Of a stretch of 64,000 nucleotides of DNA, positions 1 to 8,244 are shown in pieces (position 1 is the stretch's first letter; each line of letters opens with the position of its first letter). The DNA is taken from the NCBI GenBank assembly GCA_910576555.1, contig CAJTIY010000006.1:81724-145723 (forward strand), read 5' to 3'. Below the pieces are notes generated by a model, which had not been told where the DNA came from, did not search any database, and saw only the letters and a list, made by a program, of their open reading frames with translations. Source of the DNA: an uncultured Alistipes sp. (GTDB lineage: Bacteria; Bacteroidota; Bacteroidia; Bacteroidales; Rikenellaceae). The position numbers and the translations under genes were made by a program.

Positions 1-110
1 GGGGCGCATCCGCATTTCGTGCTTCGGACGCCGCCTCGCCGGTGACGGGTCGGAATTCGCTGTGGAGCGGGCGACTGCGGCTTCCGGCATCGGGCTCCGT
101 CTTCCCGGCT
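1..110. other. Window edge, no gene seen
   Basis: This short GC-rich stretch follows the coaBC stop codon. I see no convincing reading frame, terminator or repeat in it. In related genomes recN and a DUF4835 gene often follow coaBC, but neither is visible inside the window. Confidence 0.4.
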
Positions 111-1376
111 CTATCGGGCGGGGCGCATTGCAGCGAGTCCGGCGATTTTGTCGGCGATGCGGGCCGCGACCTCGCGCTTGGAGAGCAGCGGCAGCTCCTC
201 GCTCGCCGTGCGGTCGATCAGCGTCACCTTGTTCGTGTCGCCGCGGAACCCGGCCCCGGCGTCGCGCAGCGAGTTGAGGACGATGAAGTCGAAATTTTTC
301 CGCTCCAGCTTTTCGCGGGCATGCTCCCGCTCGGCGTCCGTCTCGAGGGCGAAGCCCACCAGCAGCCGATCGCCCTTGCGGGCTCCCAGCTCGGCGGCGA
401 TGTCGCGCGTGCGGCGGAGGCGGATCATGAGTTCGCCGTCGCCCTTCTTCAGTTTGCGGTCGGCGACTTCGCAGGGGGTGTAGTCGGCCACGGCGGCGCA
501 CATCACGGCGCCGTCCGCATCGGCGAAGGCCGCGACCGTCGCTTCGTACATCTCCTCGGCCGAGAGGATGTCGATGCGCGTCACGCCGGCGGGTGCGTCG
601 AGGGCCGTGCGGCCGCTCACGAGCGTCACCGCGGCTCCGCGCCGTGCCAGCTGCTCGGCGATGGCGTAGCCCATCTTGCCCGAGGAGTGATTGGAGAGGA
701 ACCGCACGGGGTCGATCGCCTCGATCGTGGCACCGGCCGTCACTACGAAGCGCTTGCCGGCGAGCGGTCGGCTGTCGGGCGCTTCGGCGGGGACGCTGTC
801 GACAGATTGCCGCTCCGCAGCCGTTCCCTTACCGGCGAGCAGCTCGCCGACGAAGGCGGCGATCGTCTCGGGTTCGGCCATGCGGCCCTTGCCCCGAAGT
901 CCGCTGGCCAGCTCGCCGTCGCCCGCTTCGACGATTCCGACGCCGCGTGCGGCGAGCGTCGCGAGGTTCTGCCGCGTCGCGGGGTGGGCGTACATGTCGA
1001 GGTCCATCGTCGGAGCCACCGCCACCGGACAGCGGGCCGAGAGGTAGGTCGTGAGCAGCAGGTTGTCGGCGATGCCTGCGGCCATCTTGGCCAGCGTGTT
1101 GGCCGTGGCGGGCGCGATGACGAAGCAGTCGGCCCACTCGCCCAGCGAGACGTGGGAGTTCCAAGCGCCGTTCTCGGGGTCGAAGAACTCCACCAGAATG
1201 GGATTCTTCGAGAGCGTGGCCATCGTCAGCGGCGTGATGAACTGCTTGGCATGTTCGGTCATCACCACGCGCACCTCGGCGCCCGCCGTCTTCAGCAGAC
1301 GGCAGAGCGCGGCCGACTTGTAGGCGGCGATGCCGCCCGTGATGCCGAGCAGTATGCGGCGTCCCTGCAGATCCAT
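111..1376 (-). CDS. coaBC: Bifunctional phosphopantothenoylcysteine decarboxylase / phosphopantothenate-cysteine ligase
   Basis: This enzyme joins cysteine to 4'-phosphopantothenate (CoaB) and decarboxylates the product to 4'-phosphopantetheine (CoaC) in coenzyme A synthesis. At 421 residues it has the usual length. The N-terminal flavoprotein half shows GITGGIAAYK (11-20), the catalytic His in SHVSLG (His75) and APTMDLDMY (121-129) where E. coli has PxMNxxMW. The clamp reads ASGLRGKGRMAEP, with Ser where E. coli has Cys158; I believe both changes are common in Bacteroidota. The C-terminal CoaB half carries SNHSSGKMG near 228 and the AAVADYTP...KLKKG lysine motif. It is the last gene of bamD-rpoZ-coaBC, starting 10 nt after rpoZ. 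Confidence 0.96.
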   Translation of the reverse strand: MDLQGRRILLGITGGIAAYKSAALCRLLKTAGAEVRVVMTEHAKQFITPLTMATLSKNPILVEFFDPENGAWNSHVSLGEWADCFVIAPATANTLAKMAAGIADNLLLTTYLSARCPVAVAPTMDLDMYAHPATRQNLATLAARGVGIVEAGDGELASGLRGKGRMAEPETIAAFVGELLAGKGTAAERQSVDSVPAEAPDSRPLAGKRFVVTAGATIEAIDPVRFLSNHSSGKMGYAIAEQLARRGAAVTLVSGRTALDAPAGVTRIDILSAEEMYEATVAAFADADGAVMCAAVADYTPCEVADRKLKKGDGELMIRLRRTRDIAAELGARKGDRLLVGFALETDAEREHAREKLERKNFDFIVLNSLRDAGAGFRGDTNKVTLIDRTASEELPLLSKREVAARIADKIAGLAAMRPAR

Positions 1377-1386
1377 CGTCGCGCGA

Positions 1387-1725
1387 TCAGGCCTCCGGCG
1401 CCTGCTTTTTCTCCTCGTTGCCCTCGCGGTAGAAGAGCTCGTCGTCGAGGAACTCCTCGGTGGCGATGATCACCGGCTTGGGCAGCCGCTCGTAGTAGCG
1501 CGAGATCTCGATCTGCTCGCGGTTTTCGAACGTCTCCTCCATCGTGTCCGTGGGCGACGAGAAGTCGGCCAGCTTGCGGTTGAGCTCGGTCTTGAGCTCC
1601 GTGGCGATCTGGTTGGCGCGACGGGCGATGATGTTCACCGTCTCGTAGATGTTGCCGGTCTCCTTGTCCAGATCGACCAGTTTGCGCGTGACGGTGTTGT
1701 TCGGGATGTTCTTCTTGATTTCCAT
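1387..1725 (-). CDS. rpoZ: RNA polymerase Rpb6/omega-type subunit
   Basis: This 112-residue cytosolic protein matches the Bacteroidota omega subunit (Rpb6 family), which supports assembly of the beta-prime subunit of RNA polymerase. The diagnostic part is the central helix region around residues 28-48 (NIYETVNIIARRANQIA), corresponding to the omega/Rpb6 core that packs on beta-prime. The C-terminus is acidic and extended compared with E. coli omega. It sits 8 nt after bamD and 10 nt before coaBC, an arrangement that recurs in this phylum and supports the call. Confidence 0.88.
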   Translation of the reverse strand: MEIKKNIPNNTVTRKLVDLDKETGNIYETVNIIARRANQIATELKTELNRKLADFSSPTDTMEETFENREQIEISRYYERLPKPVIIATEEFLDDELFYREGNEEKKQAPEA

Positions 1726-1733
1726 ATGTCGTA

Positions 1734-2552
1734 TCAGATATTGTCCTCCTTTTTGTTGCGGGCGAGGAAGTCGCGCGCCTTTGCGGTCATGCGTTCCACC
1801 TCGCGGATGTGCTTCGACTCGGGGAACTCCTCGCGGAACGAGAGCGACGAGTCGAGCAGCTGCAGGTAGCGGTCCGTCTGCTTCTCGTCGACCGAGTTGC
1901 TGGCGAAGCGGTAGCCCGCGTCGACGATCAGGAACATGATCTCCTCGCGGTGCTTGCTCTCGGGGTACTCCTTCAGGGCGTTCTTCAGGGCCGTGATGGC
2001 CGACTTGTAACGTCCGATTTTATAATAGGTATAGGCGTTGATGTAGGCCTTGTCGTGGAGCCGCTCGGTCAGCTCGGCGTCGATCTTGCGGAAGTTGGCG
2101 ACCTGCTCGCTCTGCGGATAGCGCGACATGAACTCGTTGACGGCGATGAGCGCCTGCCCGGTCATGGTCTGGTCGCGCGTCGGACCCGGCGAGAGGTAGT
2201 AGAAGCACATGGCGTACATCCCTTCGGCATCCTCGATGAAGGCGCTGCGGCCGAACTTGCGGCGGAACTCGTCGAGCAGCACCGACGCCGTGTCGTAGTC
2301 GCGGTTCTTGTATTTGCAGCGGGCGTTGAAGAAGGAGATGCTGTCCTCGCGCGTCGAGCCGGCGTAGTAGTGCTGCACGCCCTCGAAGAGCGTCGAGGCG
2401 CGCTGCCACTTCTCCTTCTCGTAGTTCTCCATCGCTTTGGCATAGATCTCCTCGGGGCGTCCGCTCTTGAGCAGGGCGTTGATGCCTCCGCACCCGGCGA
2501 GCAGGACGGCGACGAGCGCCGCGCAGGCGGCATATGCACATGTTTGCTTCAT
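1734..2552 (-). CDS. bamD: Outer membrane protein assembly factor BamD (lipoprotein)
   Basis: BamD is the TPR lipoprotein of the BAM complex that inserts beta-barrel proteins into the outer membrane. The 272-residue product begins with a lipoprotein signal ending in LLAGC (Cys about 21). Tetratricopeptide-like helical repeats follow (for example YAKAMENYEKEKWQRASTLF and NAYTYYKIGRYKSAITALKN), the BamD/YfiO pattern. It is the first gene of the bamD-rpoZ-coaBC operon and has its own consensus promoter 30-60 nt upstream. The ATG at 2552 is preferred because the signal peptide begins there. Confidence 0.93.
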   Translation of the reverse strand: MKQTCAYAACAALVAVLLAGCGGINALLKSGRPEEIYAKAMENYEKEKWQRASTLFEGVQHYYAGSTREDSISFFNARCKYKNRDYDTASVLLDEFRRKFGRSAFIEDAEGMYAMCFYYLSPGPTRDQTMTGQALIAVNEFMSRYPQSEQVANFRKIDAELTERLHDKAYINAYTYYKIGRYKSAITALKNALKEYPESKHREEIMFLIVDAGYRFASNSVDEKQTDRYLQLLDSSLSFREEFPESKHIREVERMTAKARDFLARNKKEDNI

Positions 2553-2581
2553 CGATAATTCTTTTACGGCGCTTTATCGCG

Positions 2582-2612
2582 CAAAGTTACGCATAAATTA
2601 ACGATTTGCAAA
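2582..2612 (-). promoter_or_regulatory. Bacteroidota-type promoter of bamD operon
   Basis: Read on the minus strand, TTTG (2612-2609) is followed after 19 nt by TAACTTTG (2589-2582), an exact TAnnTTTG -7 box. The start codon of bamD lies 29 nt downstream. Confidence 0.85.
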
Positions 2613-2749
2613 AAAAATTATTGCCTCCCTCCGGCGGCTTTCCGAGGCTGCCGGAGGGGGTGCCGGAGTGGGTGCCGGGACCCTGCGGAGGGGCCTGCCG
2701 GAGGAGCGCCGCCCGATGGCACGAATCGTGCCGCAAAGCGGGAAAAAGA

Positions 2750-2781
2750 TTTGGAAATCCGGATTTAACTCCCTATCTTTG
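2750..2781 (+). promoter_or_regulatory. Bacteroidota-type promoter of greA
   Basis: TTTG (2750-2753), a 20-nt spacer and TATCTTTG (2774-2781) match the -33/-7 consensus. The predicted greA leader is long, about 140 nt, and GC-rich. Confidence 0.85.
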
Positions 2782-2929
2782 TCTGCACGAGCGAAGAGTT
2801 CTGGCCGTTCCGCGGCCGGGATTTTCGTTTTTTGTGCGTTTGTCCGAAAGGATGTCCGCCCGTGCGGCGGAGCGTTCGCAAGTTCGTATTTCGGCCCGCG
2901 GCTGTGCGGGCACAGAGTGAAAAATAGAT

Positions 2930-3406
2930 ATGGCTAAAGAGATTATTTATCTGACGGCGGAGGGGTACAAGAAGCTCAAGGACGAGTTGGATCACATGCG
3001 TTCCGTGGAGCGGCCCGCGATGTCGGCGGCGATCGCCGAGGCCCGCGACAAGGGCGACCTCTCGGAGAATGCCGAGTACGACGCTGCGCGCGAGGCGCAG
3101 GGACTCTTGGAGATGCGCATCGCCCGGATGGAGGATACGCTCGCCAATGCACGCGTGATCGACGAGACGAAGATCGACCGCAGCAAGGTGCAGATCCTGA
3201 GCAAGGTGACGCTGCTCAACCACAACAACGGCAAGCAGGTGACCTACACGATCGTCGCCGAGCACGAGGCGAACCTGCGCGAGGGCAAGCTCGCCATCGG
3301 TACGCCCATCGCCAAGGCGCTGCTGGGCCGCAAGAAGGGCGAGACGGTCGAGGTGAACGTTCCGGCCGGAACGCTCCGGTTCGAGATTCTCGACATCAGC
3401 ATCTGA
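2930..3406 (+). CDS. greA: Transcription elongation factor GreA
   Basis: GreA enters the secondary channel of stalled RNA polymerase and stimulates cleavage of the backtracked transcript. The 158-residue product has the standard length. The N-terminal coiled coil (about residues 1-75) carries the acidic tip region GDLSENAEYDAAREAQ, and the C-terminal FKBP-like domain includes GTPIAKALLGRKKGE near 125-139. It is monocistronic, with a consensus promoter upstream and a hairpin terminator about 70 nt after the stop. Confidence 0.97.
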   Translation: MAKEIIYLTAEGYKKLKDELDHMRSVERPAMSAAIAEARDKGDLSENAEYDAAREAQGLLEMRIARMEDTLANARVIDETKIDRSKVQILSKVTLLNHNNGKQVTYTIVAEHEANLREGKLAIGTPIAKALLGRKKGETVEVNVPAGTLRFEILDISI

Positions 3407-3478
3407 CGCGCGCGCCGCCCGCCCGGGCGGCCGCCGCACCGACATATTCCCGCTCCGCGTATGTGCGGACGGATTTGC

Positions 3479-3503
3479 AGGGCCGCATCGCGCGGCCCTT
3501 TTT
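3479..3503 (+). terminator. Intrinsic terminator after greA
   Basis: AGGGCCGC (3479-3486) pairs with GCGGCCCT (3492-3499) around a 5-nt loop and runs into a T tract to 3503. Confidence 0.8.
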
Positions 3504-3602
3504 CGTTGCAGCGGGGGCGGTGTGCTCCTTTGCGACGCATGCGTTGCGTCGGCCGACTCCAGTTTTCCGGATCTCCGCCACGGCGGAATCGAATAAAATT
3601 CG

Positions 3603-3610
3603 TATCTTCG
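3603..3610 (+). promoter_or_regulatory. Probable -7 box before the small secreted protein
   Basis: TATCTTCG differs from TAnnTTTG by one base. No TTTG is seen at the -33 spacing. Only 9 nt separate the box from the ATG at 3620, which would give an almost leaderless mRNA. Confidence 0.5.
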
Positions 3611-3619
3611 CGTCCGAAT

Positions 3620-3967
3620 ATGACACGATCCGTTCTTCGTAGATTCGGGGCGCTTCCGCTGCTCCTGCTGCTGCTGGCCGCACGTGTGGGGCAGCAGATC
3701 CACATCCATACGGAGAATCCGCTCCATTTCGTCGCCTACTGCAGCGAACTGGCGCCGGACAACGGCGCGTCGGAAGGCGTGAGCGAACGCTGTATCGTCG
3801 ACGACTTCTACTTTTTCCCCTTCCTGCAGACCGCACCCGCCGTGCATGCCTTCTATGCGACGCCGCTCGCGGTGTTGCACGGTGCGGCCACGTGTTGCCG
3901 TTGCGGCGCGCTTGCGCACACCGTCTCGCTGCGCGCGCCTCCGGCGGCGGACCGATTCCATTGCTGA
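3620..3967 (+). CDS. Small secreted His/Cys-rich protein, unknown function
   Basis: I do not recognise a named family. From the ATG at 3620 the product is 115 residues, with an n-region of three Arg and a Leu-rich signal segment (residues about 9-20). The mature part has QQIHIHTE just after the signal and a C-terminal CCRCG cluster plus a terminal HC, so metal or heme binding is possible. It lies 190 nt upstream of a TonB-dependent receptor in the same orientation with no terminator between, so the two probably share a transcript and a transport function. An in-frame upstream start exists but would remove the signal peptide and precede the -7 box. Confidence 0.65.
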   Translation: MTRSVLRRFGALPLLLLLLAARVGQQIHIHTENPLHFVAYCSELAPDNGASEGVSERCIVDDFYFFPFLQTAPAVHAFYATPLAVLHGAATCCRCGALAHTVSLRAPPAADRFHC

Positions 3968-4157
3968 TCCTTCGAAATCGCCCCTGCCGGCAGCGGCGAG
4001 GAGGCCGATCGCCGGCGCGGAGCGTGCCTGCGATGTGCTTCGTCGCGTGCGCGCTCCGCGGTGCGGCGTTCGACGGATCGGTGCGCGGCTGCTGCCGCCC
4101 GATTCCGTGTCCGGGGGTATCCGGGCAATCATTCCTTATCCGAAAAAAATCGATCCG

Positions 4158-6476
4158 ATGAAACGCTTTCTTTTTCTTTATACGGCGTTGCTCGTCGTCT
4201 GCTCGTGCCCCTTTGCCGTGCGAGCCTACGAGGCGCCGACCCGACCCACCGATGCCAACGTCCACGGCCATGTGGTCGATCGCGACACCCGCGAACACAT
4301 CGCCTACGCGACGATCGCCGTCGTGGGCACCACCTTCGGCACGACGACCGATGCGTCGGGACACTACTACCTGAAAAACCTGCCCGAGGGCGACCTGACG
4401 CTCGAAGTGCGCGCTTTGGGCTACGCCGGGCAGCATGCGCAGGTGCGCATGCGCGCCGACGAGAGCCGCGAGGTCAATTTCGAGATCGTCCAGCAGGGCA
4501 TCTCGATGGACGACGTGGTGGTCTCGGCCAGCCGCACGGCGACGCTCAAGCGCGAGGCGCCGGCGTTGGTGAGCGTGCTCGACGCCGCGCTCTTCGAGAA
4601 GACCAACGCCGCGTGTCTGGCGCAGGGGCTCTCGTTCCAGCCGGGCGTGCGCGTCGAGGACGACTGCCAGAACTGCGGCTTCGCGCAGGTGCGCATCAAC
4701 GGCCTCGACGGCCACTATTCGCAGATTCTGGTCGACTCCCATCCCGTCTTCTCGGCCCTCACGGGCGTCTACGGACTGGAGCAGATTCCGGCCAACATGA
4801 TCGAGCGCGTCGAGGTGCTGCGCGGCGGCGGCTCGGCGCTCTACGGCTCGTCGGCCATCGGCGGCACGATCAACGTCATCACCAAAGAGCCGCTGCGCAG
4901 CTCGGCCCAGCTGTCGCACACGCTCACGTCGCTCGGCGGCAGCAGCTCCTACGACAACGCCACGACGCTCAACGCCTCGCTCGTGTCGCAGAGCGGACGG
5001 GCGGGTCTCTGCGTCTTCGGGCAGAGCCGCCACCGGTCGGGGTACGACCGCAACGGCGACGGATTCACCGAACTGCCCGTCATCGAATCGCAGTCGGCGG
5101 GCATGCGCTCCTACTTCCGCACGGGCGCCTATTCGCGCATGACGGCGCAGTACCACCACATCGACGAGTACCGGCGCGGCGGCGACCGGCTCGATCTGCC
5201 GCCCCACGAGGCCCGCGTGGCCGAGCAGACCGACCATGCGATCGACGGCGGAAGCCTCGCGTTCGACTGGTCGTCGTCCGACCGCAGCGACCGCATGAAC
5301 GCCTACGCTTCGTTCCAGAACACGGCCCGCAGGAGCTACTACGGCAGCAAGGAGGACCCCGATGCCTACGGCACGACGCACGACATCACGGTGGCGGCCG
5401 GCGCGCAGTACATCCATGCCTTCGAGCGGCTGTGGTTCATGCCCGCGGAGCTGACCCTCGGCGTCGAGTACAGCTTCGACGACATGAGCGACCGCTCGAT
5501 CGGCTACGATCTGCATACCGATCAGACGGTGCACATCGCGGGCGGCTATTTCCAGAACGAGTGGAAGACGAAGCGGTGGTCGCTGCTGCTCGGCGGACGC
5601 CTCGACAAGCACAATCTGGTCGACCGTCCCATCTTCAGCCCGCGCGTCAACCTGCGCTTCAACCCTTCGGAGCGCGTCAACCTGCGGGCGAGCTATGCGG
5701 GCGGCTACCGGGCGCCGCAGGCCTTCGACGAGGACATGCACATCGCCGTGGTGGGCGGCGAGCGGGTCCGCATCCGGCTCGCCGACGGCCTGAAGGAGGA
5801 GCGGTCGCACAGCTTCAGCGCCTCGGCCGACCTCTACCATACGTTCGGCTCGGTGCAGACCAACCTGCTCGTGGAGGGCTTCTATACGATCCTCGACGAT
5901 GTCTTCGCCCTGCGCGACCTGCCCGAACCGGCGCCCGACGGCAGCGTCGTCAAGGAGCGTTATAACGGTTCGGGGGCCGTCGTGCGGGGCTTCAACATCG
6001 AGGGCCGTGCGATCTTCACCCGCTGGTTCGAACTGCAGGCGGGCATGACCGTGCAGCAGAGCCGCTATGCCGAACCGGAGTACTGGAGCGAGGATCCCGA
6101 GGTGCCGCCCGTACGGCGCATGTTCCGCACCCCGGACATCTACGGCTACTTCACGGCGGCCTTCAAACCCTTCCGCGGCTTTACGGCCGACGTGACCGGC
6201 ACCTGCACGGGCGAGATGCTCGTGCAGCACATGACCGGCTCGGGCACCGACCGCGACGTGGCGGTGACGACGCCCCGGTTCGTCGACGTCAACCTGCGGC
6301 TGGGCTACGACGTGCGTCTCTACAAGGAGCTGACGCTGCAGCTCTACGGCGGCGTGCAGAACATCTTCGACGCCTACCAGCGGGATTTCGACCTCGGCGA
6401 GGAGCGCGACTCGGGCTATGTCTACGGACCTTCGCTGCCGCGCAGCTGGTTCGTCGGCGCCAAGCTGATGTTCTGA
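4158..6476 (+). CDS. TonB-dependent outer-membrane receptor
   Basis: This is an outer-membrane active transporter energised by TonB. The 772-residue product has a signal peptide (1-23), a carboxypeptidase-regulatory-like domain (about 30-115, with GTTFGTTTDASGHYYLKNLP), a plug domain (about 125-235, with QIPANMIERVEVLRGGGSAL and IGGTINVITKEP), then a beta-barrel ending in ...VGAKLMF with the C-terminal Phe typical of barrels. The plug contains a CQNCG motif. No SusD partner follows, so it is a stand-alone receptor, more like metal, heme or cobalamin receptors than a glycan SusC. The neighbouring His/Cys-rich secreted protein fits a metal or heme role, which is inference. Confidence 0.92.
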   Translation: MKRFLFLYTALLVVCSCPFAVRAYEAPTRPTDANVHGHVVDRDTREHIAYATIAVVGTTFGTTTDASGHYYLKNLPEGDLTLEVRALGYAGQHAQVRMRADESREVNFEIVQQGISMDDVVVSASRTATLKREAPALVSVLDAALFEKTNAACLAQGLSFQPGVRVEDDCQNCGFAQVRINGLDGHYSQILVDSHPVFSALTGVYGLEQIPANMIERVEVLRGGGSALYGSSAIGGTINVITKEPLRSSAQLSHTLTSLGGSSSYDNATTLNASLVSQSGRAGLCVFGQSRHRSGYDRNGDGFTELPVIESQSAGMRSYFRTGAYSRMTAQYHHIDEYRRGGDRLDLPPHEARVAEQTDHAIDGGSLAFDWSSSDRSDRMNAYASFQNTARRSYYGSKEDPDAYGTTHDITVAAGAQYIHAFERLWFMPAELTLGVEYSFDDMSDRSIGYDLHTDQTVHIAGGYFQNEWKTKRWSLLLGGRLDKHNLVDRPIFSPRVNLRFNPSERVNLRASYAGGYRAPQAFDEDMHIAVVGGERVRIRLADGLKEERSHSFSASADLYHTFGSVQTNLLVEGFYTILDDVFALRDLPEPAPDGSVVKERYNGSGAVVRGFNIEGRAIFTRWFELQAGMTVQQSRYAEPEYWSEDPEVPPVRRMFRTPDIYGYFTAAFKPFRGFTADVTGTCTGEMLVQHMTGSGTDRDVAVTTPRFVDVNLRLGYDVRLYKELTLQLYGGVQNIFDAYQRDFDLGEERDSGYVYGPSLPRSWFVGAKLMF

Positions 6477-6495
6477 CGGACGCAGCCCGTGCGAT

Positions 6496-6527
6496 AAGGG
6501 CCGTCGCAGCGCATGCGGCGGCCCTTT
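6496..6527 (+). terminator. Terminator after TonB receptor
   Basis: AAGGGCCGTCGC pairs with GCGGCGGCCCTT (one G-T wobble) around a short loop. The T run is short. Confidence 0.65.
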
Positions 6528-6607
6528 GCCGTGGGTGCGGGGCGGGCGGCTGCGGCGCGCGGACGGTCGCGACGGCTTTCCGCCGCGCGCTGCCGCAGGT
6601 GCCGACG

Positions 6608-6641
6608 AAAAAGGGACGGCCTCCTTGCGGAGCCGTCCCTT
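6608..6641 (-). terminator. Terminator after mdh
   Basis: AAGGGACGG (6611-6619) pairs with CCGTCCCTT (6633-6641) and an inner CTCC/GGAG pairing closes the hairpin. The A-rich flank at 6608-6612 gives a T tract on the minus strand. Confidence 0.8.
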
Positions 6642-6664
6642 CGTGCAGGCGGAAAGCCGTATGG

Positions 6665-7606
6665 TTACAGTGCGTTGATCTCGTGCAGCACGGCGTTGGT
6701 CTTGTGGACCGCGGCGGCCGAGTCGGCGAACTTCGCGGCCTCCTCCTTCGTCAGGTCGATCTTCACGATCTTCTCGATGCCCTTGCGGCCGATGATCGCC
6801 GGAACGCCGATGCAGAGGTCCGACTGGCCGTACTCGCCCTCGAGGTAGCACGAGCAGGGGATCAGCTTCTTCTGGTCGTGGAGGATCGCCTCGACCATCA
6901 TCGCGGCCGCTGCGCCGGGCGCATACCATGCCGAGGTGCCGATGAGCTTCGTTAGCGTGGCGCCGCCCACCATCGTGTTGGCGACGGCCTCCTGCAGCTT
7001 CTTCTTCGAGGCGAACTGGGCGACGGGCACGCCGTTCACCGTGGCCTTCGAGAGCAGCGGCAGCATGGTCGTGTCGCCGTGGCCGCCGATCACCATGCCG
7101 TCGACGTTGTTGATGTTGGCGCCGGTGGCCTTCGCGAGGTAGCACTTGAAGCGCGACGAGTCGAGGGCGCCGCCCATGCCGATCACGCGGTTCTTCGGCA
7201 GACCCGAAGCCTTCAGCGCGAGGTAGGTCAGCGTATCCATCGGGTTGGCCACCACGATGATGATCGCGCGCGGCGAGTATTTCATGATGTTCTCCACGAC
7301 GCCCTTCATGATCTTGGCGTTGGTGCCGATGAGCTCCTCGCGCGTCATACCCGGCTTGCGGGGAATGCCCGAGGTGATGACCACCACGTCCGAATTGGCG
7401 GTTTTCTTGTAGTCGTTGGTCGCGCCGACGAGTTTCGTGTCGAAGTCCATCAGCGTGGAGCACTGGTACATGTCCAGCATCTTGCCCTCCGAGAGGCCCT
7501 CCTTGATGTCGATCAGAACCACTTCGCTCGCCACTTCGCGGCAAGCCATTACGTTTGCGCAGGTGGCGCCCACGGCGCCCGCACCTACGACGGTGACTTT
7601 AGACAT
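6665..7606 (-). CDS. mdh: Malate dehydrogenase (LDH-like type)
   Basis: This enzyme interconverts malate and oxaloacetate with NAD(H), here probably in the reductive branch toward succinate. The 313-residue product has the standard length. It shows the Rossmann motif VVGAGAVGATCANV near the N-terminus, the substrate loop ITSGIPRKPGMTREEL (about 79-94), VANPMDTLTY, and the catalytic His in VIGGHGDTTMLP. It belongs to the LDH-like MDH type 3 family rather than the E. coli type. It appears monocistronic, with a good terminator; I see no clear consensus promoter directly upstream. Confidence 0.96.
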   Translation of the reverse strand: MSKVTVVGAGAVGATCANVMACREVASEVVLIDIKEGLSEGKMLDMYQCSTLMDFDTKLVGATNDYKKTANSDVVVITSGIPRKPGMTREELIGTNAKIMKGVVENIMKYSPRAIIIVVANPMDTLTYLALKASGLPKNRVIGMGGALDSSRFKCYLAKATGANINNVDGMVIGGHGDTTMLPLLSKATVNGVPVAQFASKKKLQEAVANTMVGGATLTKLIGTSAWYAPGAAAAMMVEAILHDQKKLIPCSCYLEGEYGQSDLCIGVPAIIGRKGIEKIVKIDLTKEEAAKFADSAAAVHKTNAVLHEINAL

Positions 7607-7791
7607 AACGTTCGAAATATTTGGGTGTTAGTGTTTCGTTGCATCGATCGTACGCGCCGCGTGCGGCGGTGTCCGATGCCGCGGCGGCGGCTCGGTAGCC
7701 CCGTGCCGCCGTGCGGCGCAATACCTTCCCGCTTCCGGTCTTCGGGGACCGGAAATCGGGAGACGTCCGAAGGCGCGTACGCTCGTCGGGA

Positions 7792-8169
7792 TCAGCCGAT
7801 CAGACGCTCGTAGTCGGCGGCGGAGAGGAGCGCGTCGACCTCTGCCGGGTCGGACATCTTCACCTTCACCAGCCATCCTTCGCCGTAGGCGTCGCGGTTG
7901 ACCGTGGCGGGGTCGGCGTCGACGGCCTCGTTGAACTCGAGGATCTCGCCCGAGACGGGGAGGAAGGCGTCGCTCACGGTCTTCACGGCCTCGATCGAGC
8001 CGAAGACGTCGCCGGCGGCGAGCGTCTCGCCCACGGTCGGCACGTCGACGAAGACGATGTCGCCCAGCTGGCTCTGCGCGAAGTCGGTGATGCCCACCAC
8101 GGCGATGTCGCCTTCGACGCGGCACCACTCGTGATCGTTGGAGTATTTCAGATCGGCGGGTACGTTCAT
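7792..8169 (-). CDS. gcvH: Glycine cleavage system H protein
   Basis: GcvH carries the aminomethyl group on a lipoyl-lysine between the P, T and L proteins of the glycine cleavage system. The 125-residue product has the usual size and shows DHEWCRVEGDIAVVGITDFA and the lipoylation site GSIEAVKTVSD. I chose the ATG at 8169 (MNVPADLKYS) because longer in-frame starts would overlap the promoter -7 box at 8206-8213. The P, T and L genes are not in the window. It follows birA on the same strand but has its own promoter. Confidence 0.95.
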   Translation of the reverse strand: MNVPADLKYSNDHEWCRVEGDIAVVGITDFAQSQLGDIVFVDVPTVGETLAAGDVFGSIEAVKTVSDAFLPVSGEILEFNEAVDADPATVNRDAYGEGWLVKVKMSDPAEVDALLSAADYERLIG

Positions 8170-8205
8170 GATTGCAGTTGTTTTTAGCGGTTCGTATTCC
8201 TTATG

Positions 8206-8236
8206 CAAATATAATTGTTATTTCTGTAACAGCAAA
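8206..8236 (-). promoter_or_regulatory. Bacteroidota-type promoter of gcvH
   Basis: On the minus strand TTTG (8236-8233), a 19-nt spacer and TATATTTG (8213-8206) match the consensus exactly. The start codon is 36 nt downstream. Confidence 0.85.
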
Positions 8237-8244
8237 CGGAAAGG

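Noticed and set aside
3396..7544. A minus-strand open frame of more than 1,300 codons across greA, TonB receptor and mdh
   Set aside because: It is antisense to well-recognised genes and has Arg/Ala/His-rich composition typical of the shadow frame in GC-rich DNA.
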